DNA of 25,817 nucleotides from Penaeus vannamei. Its lineage: Eukaryota > Arthropoda > Malacostraca > Decapoda > Penaeidae. Made by a program: the position numbers and the translations under genes. Of this stretch, positions 10,621 through 18,209 are shown piece by piece; the first letter of the stretch is position 1; each line of letters begins with the position of its first letter. Location: NCBI RefSeq assembly GCF_042767895.1, contig NC_091552.1, positions 24,787,399-24,813,215 on the forward strand. The letters run 5' to 3'. A model generated the notes under the pieces. The model did not search any database. It worked only from the letters and a program-made list of their open reading frames with translations, and was not told the origin of the DNA.

Positions 10621-10746
10621 TGATTGGCCATCAAATTCAAATTCAAATTCAAATTCAAATACTTTATTCCATTAATTACAATGGGTATTCTCTTTACATA
10701 TAAGGTGTTTACACAATCGAGAACCACACCTGACCTGTGATTGGCC
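10621..10746 (-). mobile_element. Short 5'-truncated retrotransposon tail with (TTTGAA)n end and 9-bp direct repeats
   Basis: TGATTGGCC occurs at 10621-10629 and again at 10738-10746. Between them, in the minus sense, is a 108-bp insert. It has AATAAA followed closely by several TTTGAA units and then the repeat. A truncated body, a polyadenylation-type signal, a short tandem tail and flanking duplications are the marks of target-primed insertion of a non-LTR element or SINE. It sits inside older RT-derived sequence. The parent element is not identified. Confidence 0.65.
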
Positions 10747-10898
10747 GACTCCTGCCTCGGGACCGCCCAAGCTGGCCGAGTAAACATCAGTTCAGTTAGA
10801 TTTGCGAAGTCATGTTTCGCCTGGGCCTTTTCTCTGGAGTGGCCTGGCCTGTGTTAACTATTTCTAGTTATCTCAGATGTTTTCTTTGAACTGCATGC

Positions 10899-11770
10899 TT
10901 ATCGCGGTGGCTGGATTGCAAGCAAGCGATCCAGCTGCCACGGGGTAAGCATGTTGCACATCCTTTTTACCAGCCCGGCGGCTGTGGTGGGTGGTCCCTG
11001 CCTCAGAAATTGTGTGTACACAATTCTGCAAGTAATGTAACAGGGTGGCGTTAGGCTCGCCGCAGTGTTTGCATAACCTCGCAGTCTCATTGTCAATAAC
11101 TTGCCAAGCGTATTGGTAACCTAGTCTTAGTCTGAATAGTATGACTTCGGTACCTCTCTTTGTGTTTGGAGGAAGGGCCAGTGGCTCATAGCCTGAAGCA
11201 TCTGAGTACCACTTGGCAGCGAGCGATTTTGTGATGTTTTCTCTATGTGCTCCCCGGAGGACCGCACACGCTGTAGCTTTGGTACCTTGGCTTAGTCCCC
11301 TTCGGCTGGGTTTAACGATCATGGAGGATGGGGGCATACCCCTGCCCTTTTCGGCTAGTTTATCAGCAAGCTCGTTCCCTTGTATGCCTATGTGGCTTGG
11401 GACCCAGTTTATGATGATTCTTCTACCTTGACTAAGGATTCTTTGGGCTATGTTTAGCACTGTTGTCAAGAGGTAGATGTTATCTGGGGGCATGCTATGC
11501 TGTAAGCTGTCAATAGTTGCTCTTGAATCTGTATGAATGAGAACGTGTCCTCCCCTCATGGACGCGTGTGTCAATGCTTCCATGATCGCAACCGTTTCAG
11601 CCTGAAACGTTGAGGCATTGTCAGTGACCCTAATGGATGCTGTGGTATCCTTTGTTACAAAGCCGGCGCCTGCAGTATGGTTTATTGCATCCACGGATCC
11701 GTCCATGTAGTATGTTATACTACCCGGCGGAGTTATTTGATCAATGACCCTTTGTGCTTGTGCCTTTAAA
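10899..11770 (-). pseudogene. RNase H and C-terminal domain of I-like ORF2, copy 2
   Basis: This is the same domain as in copy 1: YMDGSVD (Thr before the catalytic Asp changed to Met), FQAETVAIMEAL, HVLIHTDSRATID, GNELADKLAEKG, then CKHCGEPNATLLHYLQNC. After VHT the frame shifts, because two bases (GT) are missing near 11026 relative to copy 1. The remaining residues (QFLRQGPPTTAAGLVKR to QPPR-stop at 10899) are in another frame. The N-terminal side joins directly to RT thumb sequence at about 11768 through a deletion of about 425 bp. Confidence 0.82.
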
Positions 11771-12800
11771 AGGAAGCAATGAGAGCTACAGATGCATAGT
11801 CAATAATAGGACGGACAGCATGTACATAGAATGATCTTAGTACTTTGTGTCCTGCTCCTATGTGTCTCCCTGTCATGACTTTCATGACTGACAGTCTTTC
11901 CTTGGTTCTGTCAAGCAGGTATTGGATCTCCTTTTTGAAAGTGTGTGTCCTATCCATACACCAAGGTATAAATAGTCCTTCACCCATTCCAGATCCATAC
12001 CCTGTATAGTGAGTTTTTGGTTTCTGACATTGGTTCTCAGAGCAAATTGATGATCTTTGCTGATATTTTTAGACCCGTCCTACAACACTCTTCAGACACC
12101 AGGTTCAGAAACCGCTGAGCTCTAGTAAGGCAGTGATTGCCAGAGGCTTAGAAGCTGAGAAGAGAGATGGGACGGTACTTGTCAGGCTCCTTTGGTTTTG
12201 GGATGGGAACTATTGTGGCTTGTTTTCAGCTCTGGGGCACCGTGGCTGTTTGCCAGGATTTGTTGATATCCTGCAAGAATGCAAGTTCTCCTGCAAGGCC
12301 TAGATGCGAAATGATGGGGTGAGAGATCCCATCAGATCCCGGTGCTGACCCAGAACTGGATTTGTATGATTTTCTTAGTTCCCTAAGAGAAAACAAGGCA
12401 TCCGTTTCATCAGCTTCGAGTGCCTTGTCTCTTATGAGAGCAAGTCTTTCTGGATTTAAGTTTTGTTGTTTTTCTCTCATCATTGGAGGCAGATTGTTGG
12501 TGCTGGTTCTGGCAGAGAACTCAAGCACCAATCTGTTAGCCTCTGATTGTGGGTCATGAGGAGTGCATTTCGGGGCTTGGCGGCTTGTCGCTTGCCTGAC
12601 CCACAACTCTGTAAGGCTGGTCTGGTGCCCAAAAATTTGGCACCATTCCAGCCATTTTTCCTGCCTTACTCTGTCGGCAGTTTCCTTGGCATCCACGACA
12701 GCTTCCCTCAACAGGGCCACATTGTCGAGAGATCTTTGCCGTCGGAAGTTTTTTTCTACACATATTAACCCTGTGGTTGACCTCTTTGATCTCGTCATTA
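11768..12800 (-). pseudogene. RT remnants of I-like ORF2, copy 2 (catalytic core deleted)
   Basis: The N-terminal RT part (12798-12226) reads RQRSLDNVALLREAVVDAKE, then ERLALIRDKALEADETDAL, SSGSAPGSDGISHPI and TVPQS-stop; a Trp codon in copy 1 is TGA here. After about 12151 the sequence jumps to the region following the YADD motif (CRTGLKISA-like, degraded), then RTHTFKKEIQYLLDRTKERL, VMTGRHIGAGHKVLRSFYVH and IIDYASVALIAS. The catalytic YADD and motif B are gone, so no activity is possible. The linker between endonuclease and RT is also shifted at a run of T near 12750. Confidence 0.82.
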
Positions 12801-13637
12801 TAGTACCAGGCGTCTTTGTGAGTTCTGGACCATGGGCGAGTTTTGGGGATGGTTTGTGAGGCTGCCTGGTTTATGGCCTGGATTAGCCTTGCCTCTAGCA
12901 CATCCACATTTTCATTATTGTTATTGGGTTCATTGTCTTTCAGACATTGAGCCAAGCCTTCCTGGAAGGCAAACCAGTTGGCCTTGTCAGTTTTCCATTT
13001 AGGAATGTGATGTGGTCTTTGGGCTGGACCTGCATCCATTAGTGTGGTGACTATGCCGTAGTGATCACTAGTAACCGTATCATCGACACACCACCGAATT
13101 CTCTCCACCATTGTTGCAGTGGCAAAGGTGAGGTCTAGGACCTCTCCCTTCACATACGTTGGTTCTTTGGTGTTGAGAAGAGCGATCTCAGGGAATGTCT
13201 CAAGCACTTCTGCTATGTGAATGCTTGCCGCGTTCGGCCTTTTGCGGGGATTCAGCATGGCTATGTGTGCATTGAAGTCTCCCCCTATGATCACTCGGTC
13301 TTGTGCTGCAGTAGCTATAAATATTATATATTTTTATAGGGCCCCCGGGTAGCTGAATCTCAACAACAAGAGATTCAATACCATCTCCACATTGCGGCGG
13401 ATTGGCTATTAAGGAGCACGGGATAGCTTCTTTTACCAGGGTCATCAGGCCTCTAGCACCATCCAGGTTTGGAGTGGTGAAGGCATGATATCCTGAGAAG
13501 CACACAGATCCCATAGTTAGTGTCTCCTGGAGCATGACGACGTCAATGCTCCTTGCTCGCACAACTGACTGGCGAAAGGGGTTCTTGCTATTATAGCTAC
13601 AGATATTCCACTGCAGAATGCTTAGATTGTGTGCCAT
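12800..13637 (-). pseudogene. APE-like endonuclease domain of I-like ORF2, copy 2
   Basis: The ATG at 13637 begins MAHNLSILQWNICSYNSKNP. Endonuclease motifs follow in order: Asn in LQWNI, Glu in MLQETLT, the KIYNIYS strand, IIGGDFNAHI, then DLTFAT, VTSDHYGIV. The full catalytic set is therefore visible. Between NIYSYCSTR and the frame of AAQDRVIIGG (about 13310-13330), the frame shifts and the linker looks short, which suggests a deletion of some tens of bases. The family role is to nick target DNA and expose the 3' OH used as primer. The start codon lies 5 bases after the ORF1 stop, so ORF2 translation may depend on re-initiation. Confidence 0.83.
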
Positions 13638-13642
13638 GATGG

Positions 13643-15334
13643 TTACTCAGAGTCACTTGCTTCAGCTTCAGATGCCCCAGTGCTGGTGGCATCAGATAAA
13701 TACAGATCCTCGTTGATTGAGGATTGTACAACTTCCTCCAAGTCACACACTCCGGTTAAGGCTCTACCGAGGGGTGTAGAGCCTAGGTTGGAAATGCCAC
13801 CTCGGGTCAGGGGACGAGACTTTGGCTGTACAGACTCGGCCTGCAGTGGGGGCTTCCGCTGCACAGTTTCAGCCTGTCCTGACAGACTAACTGGGGTTTC
13901 ACGTAATGCTTCTCCCGAGGCTACCCTGCCATCCAAGGATTTAGGGAGGGGAGCGCTGCTCGTTATCGCTTTGGAGGCTTCTAGCTTCCTTCCCTTCAGA
14001 GCTGCCACAGTTTGGGTCATAGCCGTCATTGCGACCTGCACTGCTTTCTCCGCCTCCTCACTGGTCCTCCCCAAGGCTGTTGCTACTGCAGAAACTACAG
14101 CACTCAGCAGGAGAGTTATATCTTTCTCGTCAAAGAAAAGATTATCATCTACTGGGGGGACCATTGCTGTGGACTTTGAACCTTTTTCCCTTTGGTTCTT
14201 TTTTGTGGTTTTGCCACTAGCAAGCTTGGGGAATTCCTCTCTGTTAGAGGTATCCAATTTAGGAGGTCGGGGGAGTCTTTTCTTTTTTGTTTTTGCCCCA
14301 GACGTAGGTGCCTGGGGGCGCAGGGACAAAGTCAGGACGCTTTTTGGCTAGCTCCTGCTTTTTAATAACTGCCTGTTTCCTGACAGAGCAAGCCAGGCTC
14401 CAGGCATGATGCTTTTTGGCACAGTTTGGACACTTGGCTGTTGTGTCCTGGCCATCTTTGTGTGCCTTGATACACACTTCGGTTTCGTGTGCCTCGCTGC
14501 ATACACCACATTTGGCTTTGGCCTTGCAGTTGGCCTGGTGATGCCCAAATTTCTGGCACGTGGAGCACCTCAAGGGCTCTGGCACATATGTCCTGAGCTT
14601 GTATGAGCCCCAGTTACCCAGATCAAGGGTGGTGATTGGGGCTCCCTTGAGGATAACCAGGACTTGCCTGGTTGGAGACTTCCCTTTGGTCATGTGGGAA
14701 GCCTCCACCACTTGTGGGAGAGACGTGATCACCTCCACGTCGAACCCTAGTGGGAAGCCAAGTAGCACCATCTTGGACTTTTTCTCTTGGGAGGTCAGTG
14801 GTGAGATACACACCTTTCTCCCGTCTTTTAGCACCTTGATTTCCTGCAGGAAGTTCATGGTGGCTTTGTCTTTGGGGGCAATGATCATGCCCTCATCTCT
14901 AGAGATTCGGATTGAGAGTCTGACTTTTCTTTCCTTCTCCAATGCCCTTACCAGTTGGTATGCATTGTCGAAGTCTTCCGGTTTTTTTATACCTTAAACC
15001 GCGTTAGTCGACTTGGGGTGTGCTCTGCCTCTTCTTCAGAGTCAGATTCCACCCTTCGTCGCTTCACGCCTCCCCTTTGCAGGGGTTTAAGGTCTTAAGA
15101 AGTGGGGGCAGCTGGTTTGGCTGGTTCAGCTGGAGCCCCTTCTTGACTGAGGCAGTTCTGAGGAGAGTTCAGGTTTCCCTCAGTCTGGTGTGCACGGACA
15201 GACTTTGTGTTTGGTGTTTCTGTCTTGTCCTTGCTCGGTTCAGCAGGCCGGACACGTTCGGCCTGCTTTTGTTTTTTCTTTCACCTCCCTGCAACCTTGA
15301 AAGGCTCCAGGGTGACTACCATGTTCGGATTCAT
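13643..15334 (-). pseudogene. ORF1 (Gag-like nucleic-acid-binding protein) of I-like element, copy 2
   Basis: The likely start is the ATG at 15334 (A at -3; MNPNMVVTLEPFKV), chosen because its frame joins on to the known domains. The frame has a TGA soon after (AGR-stop-KKKQ), a TAA (APTS-stop-DLKP) and a missing base near 14996. It then continues KKPEDFDNAYQLVRALEKE into an RRM-like region. Three zinc knuckles follow: CSTCQKFGHHQANC (C-X2-C-X4-H-X4-C), CGVCSEAHETEVC and CPNCAKKHHAWSLAC. A basic linker (PDFVPAPPGTYVWGK) leads to an A-rich run near 14295, where a +1 shift is needed to enter the last 228 codons (KKKRLPRPP to ASEAEASDSE-stop at 13643). Total about 560 residues, usual for ORF1. 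It would package element RNA. Confidence 0.8.
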
Positions 15335-15930
15335 TTTGTGGTCATTGAGAGAGTATGAAACAGATTGGTCCCCTTTCGGGGATTATCCTTATACCTGCTC
15401 TCAGGGTGAGGTCTTAAGAAGGGCCTCAAAAAAACCTCTGTTCCCTACACTCGACCCTTCAGCACCACAGGACAGGAGATCCCCCTGGGTGGGCTGAACT
15501 CGGAGTTTTGGTGTGGTAAACGCTCTGCGCCCCAATCCTGCTACAAGGGGGGTGTGATCACGTCACCGCAGCCCAGGCGAATGTTGGAAATCGACGTTTC
15601 CCGCAGGCCCAGACTGCACCAGGAAGTCAGAAGGAGAGGGCAAGAGTTAGGCACCGAAAAGTCGCCCTTGGTGCGAGGCCACAAACTATGACCAGGACCA
15701 AAGGGTCCAGACCAGGTTTGTAACCTCGCTCTCCAAGGGAGCGGTAGTGGGGTACTTGCTACAAGAGAAGGCCTGGCCAATTGTCGCGGCGAACCACGAT
15801 AAATTGGCATAGCTCTCTGTGTAGTTTGTTGTCAAAGAGTATCAATCAAGCTCAAGTCTGATGGCTTTTGCTCTGGAGGATCACGCCAAGTGGGTGACAA
15901 TAATGTCTCGCCAATTGGGTGATCTCTCTC
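15335..15930 (-). other. Probable 5' leader region of I-like copy 2
   Basis: Upstream, in the minus sense, of the ORF1 ATG, without a domain-bearing frame. A four-codon upstream ORF (ATG at about 15345) precedes the main ATG. An open frame of 89 codons (15810-15541) has no recognisable similarity. How much belongs to the element cannot be told from one copy. Confidence 0.4.
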
Positions 15931-16206
15931 TGTACACCACAGGGGAGAGGGCCTGTGTAGTGTGTACACCACAGGGGAGAGGGCCTGTGTAGTGTGTACA
16001 CCACAGGGGAGAGGGCCTGTGTAGTGTATACACCACAGGGGAGAGGGCCTGTGTAGTGTGTACACCACAGGGGAGAGGGCCTGTGTAGTGTGTACACCAC
16101 AGGGGAGAGGGCCTGTGTAGTGTGTACACCACAGGGGAGAGGGCCTGTGTAGTGTGTACACCACAGGGGAGAGGGCCTGTGTAGTGTGTACACCACAAGG
16201 GAGAGG
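15931..16206. repeat. 32-bp minisatellite, eight full units plus a partial ninth
   Basis: The unit begins TGTACACCACAGGGGAGAGG and ends GCCTGTGTAGTG. Unit starts fall at 15931, 15963, 15995, 16027, 16059, 16091, 16123 and 16155, with a diverging ninth at 16187. The only difference I see in the eight is G to A at the second base of unit 4 (16028). There are no unique spacers, so it is not a CRISPR array. Since 32 is not a multiple of 3 and the unit lacks minus-strand stops in any phase, all three minus frames stay open. Confidence 0.95.
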
Positions 16207-16741
16207 ACCACGGACACCTCACGGCTCGCCCATTGGACCGCAGGCTCCCCTCGTTCCCGGGTGGCTGGCACAGCTCAGACCCACTTAAGCTCCCGCACCC
16301 GGGCCGAGTTGATGAAGGGCTTACCTGGACCTCTAGGTACCAAGGTTTTTTTGTTGTTGCTTTCGTGGTAGATTAAAGAGAGCGATTTGACACCCCCACG
16401 GCGAGCTCGACGATCTGGCCCTTGTGCTGATAACTTTGGGTGTTATCGTGCACTACCTTGCTTTGAGGCTAGTGATTTTAATTGTAAGCCCAGGGTGCTT
16501 GCAATTAAAATCACGAAGCACTATCAAATCAGCTCTTTTACTGCGAGGTGTCGGCCGGACATATAAGGGCTCTGGCCCGTTCGGCAGGGTCCCGACCCCG
16601 ACCGACCCTAACACACAAAGAGAGCTGTTTTGCCAGTGTGCCTTCCTTTTTTGAAACCCATTTCCACCCTTTCATCGTCCTGTCATTAGCCTTGGCTAGA
16701 CTCCCTACCTCCCATCATCATCACCCCTACGCGATGCCACC
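16207..16741 (+). promoter_or_regulatory. Probable 5' region of the Jockey-like element
   Basis: Non-coding sequence leading to the ORF1 start of the downstream element. It holds a strong hairpin (16472-16514), a TATAA-like word (about 16562), and an upstream ATG at 16734 whose six-codon frame overlaps the ORF1 start. The left boundary of the element is not visible. Confidence 0.5.
16472..16514. repeat. Long-stem hairpin in the 5' region of the Jockey-like element
   Basis: Arm 16472-16489 (GTGATTTTAATTGTAAGC) pairs with 16497-16514 across a 7-base loop. It gives 18 pairs with one T-G wobble on the plus strand and all others Watson-Crick. A further TAGTG/CACTA match lies just outside a 4-base bulge. 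Confidence 0.9.
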
Positions 16742-18187
16742 ATGGGCTACGTAATCAAATTATCATACTCTGGAGAGCCCATCTCCTGTGAGGTGGCTCT
16801 CCAGAAAATCTTCTCCATCACAGAAGTTGCTGTCACGCACTGCTTCAAAGTGCATAATGGCTACAAAGTTGTTGCCAAGCAAGAACAGCTGACCCCTTTT
16901 CTTTCGACTACTAGCCAGAGAAAACTCGCTGATCATGGTTTTAAACCTCTCCCCTCCCCGGAAACGAAGGCTAAGTGCACGGTCGTGGCTAAAAAGATCG
17001 ACAAGACAATCCTGCCACGATCGTGCCAAGCCATCCAGGAGGAAGTCAGCACCATGAACGATGTCACTGTGGTGGATGTTTACAAACCACCAGAGTCGCG
17101 AATCCTTAAGATTCGCTGCTCAGCCCCCGAGGAAGCACAGAAGCTTCTCTCCCGTGGGATCGTGCTGTTTAACACATCCGTCCCCACCTACAACGAAGAA
17201 GCCGAGTGCTTTGTTCAGGTCGATCAGTGCCTGAAATGCTACCGTTACAATCACCTGAGACACACCTGCACACACGAGCAGCGTTGCAGCCGCTGTGGTG
17301 ACCCAGGTCACTTCTTTTCCACCTGCAGCAAGGACATCAAATGCTGCAATTGTGGGGGGCAGCACGTCGCTGTCAGCGGGTCTTGCCCTACACGAAAAGA
17401 AATAATCAAGACTAAAAGACAAACACTCAAACAAAACAAAAACACAACATACGCAACAGTCACCCAACCCTTACAAACAAGCACACCTACCACAAGACAA
17501 CCAAACACGATTCCCTCAGGAACCACTCTGCCGCCTGCACACTTCCCCCAAACAAACACCTTCACACCAAACACCTTCACACCAAACAACAACCCTAAAA
17601 TACAAGCAATACTACACGTAGCTTTGATAGCTGCCAAATACAACGCCAATAAATTCGCAAACATAGACCCTATCATGCTACAAAGAAACGGTTTCCCCTG
17701 CATTGTGATTCCTGAGGAAATCTTCGAAGACCAAAACCTGTACATACCTGAATTTCACACACAAGCAAACACTCACACCGAGGTCAGAGAGGCGACCATG
17801 ACATCCACACAGCCCTCTACTTCTCACTCACACGGACTCCCACAGCCACTACCACAACGAATACATAAAGAAACTGCACAAAAAACTACACCAGATACTT
17901 CTGACAGCAAACGCAAACATACCTCACCACCAGACATGCACACCAAAAAAGACAAAAAAGACCCTGAGCTCTCGGCCCCCGAGGCTCGTCACGTTCACGA
18001 CGATACCATCTTGTCGGATTCCGACAGTAGCGAGAGCCTCGAGATCGAGGAAGTATCGGGAATTGGTCCGCCGATTCCCGAGAATTCCGAGTCTCCCAGT
18101 CTCAGGAATCCCTTCCTGACCTCGACGAGCCCTCGACGGGGGCTCGCTCCCGTCGTTACCGGGAGCAACAAACGCCACACAAGGTGA
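16742..18187 (+). CDS. Jockey-like ORF1: Gag-like zinc-knuckle protein (481 aa)
   Basis: Intact open frame whose ATG sits in GCCACCATGG, an ideal initiation context. Residues 1-160 look like one or two RRM-like folds (VVDVYKPPESRILKIRC, then RGIVLFNTSVPTY). Three zinc knuckles follow at about 163-176 (CLKCYRYNHLRHTC), 182-195 (CSRCGDPGHFFSTC) and 201-215 (CCNCGGQHVAVSGSC). After them comes a Thr/Pro/Gln-rich linker with a doubled FTPNT word, a short conserved-looking segment (IQAILHVALIAAKYNANKFA), and an acidic/serine tail (ILSDSDSSESLEIEE) ending GSNKRHTR. Known for Jockey-type ORF1: binds element RNA and directs it to target sites. The ORF2 start is 22 bases downstream. This is the only undamaged full-length reading frame in the window; expression is unproven. 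Confidence 0.88.
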   Translation: MGYVIKLSYSGEPISCEVALQKIFSITEVAVTHCFKVHNGYKVVAKQEQLTPFLSTTSQRKLADHGFKPLPSPETKAKCTVVAKKIDKTILPRSCQAIQEEVSTMNDVTVVDVYKPPESRILKIRCSAPEEAQKLLSRGIVLFNTSVPTYNEEAECFVQVDQCLKCYRYNHLRHTCTHEQRCSRCGDPGHFFSTCSKDIKCCNCGGQHVAVSGSCPTRKEIIKTKRQTLKQNKNTTYATVTQPLQTSTPTTRQPNTIPSGTTLPPAHFPQTNTFTPNTFTPNNNPKIQAILHVALIAAKYNANKFANIDPIMLQRNGFPCIVIPEEIFEDQNLYIPEFHTQANTHTEVREATMTSTQPSTSHSHGLPQPLPQRIHKETAQKTTPDTSDSKRKHTSPPDMHTKKDKKDPELSAPEARHVHDDTILSDSDSSESLEIEEVSGIGPPIPENSESPSLRNPFLTSTSPRRGLAPVVTGSNKRHTR

Positions 18188-18209
18188 GACCACAACACCC
18201 GGACTCACC

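Larger units (their letters stand above)
10788..15334 (-). mobile_element. I-superfamily-like non-LTR element, copy 2 (ORF1 to 3' tail, internally deleted)
   Basis: Minus-strand order: leader, ORF1 (about 15334-13643), a 5-base gap, ORF2 with endonuclease (13637-12800), RT pieces, RNase H (to 10899), a 3' UTR and a TTCAG-type tail (about 10788-10800). Comparison with copy 1 shows two blocks missing: the equivalent of about 7102-7536 (RT motif A through the YADD core) near 12151, and the equivalent of about 6291-6717 (between RT and RNase H) near 11768. The 5' boundary is not defined; it could extend to about 15930. Confidence 0.87.

Noticed and set aside
14259..14329. Programmed -1 frameshift at the A-rich run in I-like ORF1
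   Set aside because: The two frames need a +1 (or -2) shift, and other lesions exist in the same ORF; a simple indel in the A run is more likely.
13629..14351. 240-codon plus-strand frame
   Set aside because: Antisense of I-like ORF1, which has zinc knuckles and a continuous family logic on the minus strand.
15931..16206. CRISPR array (unit of about 32 bp)
   Set aside because: Units are directly adjacent with no spacers, and the context is eukaryotic retroelements.
15832..16271. Three overlapping minus-strand frames of 110-139 codons with a repeating protein
   Set aside because: A stop-free 32-bp unit leaves every frame open; the three frames encode the same repeat in rotated phase.
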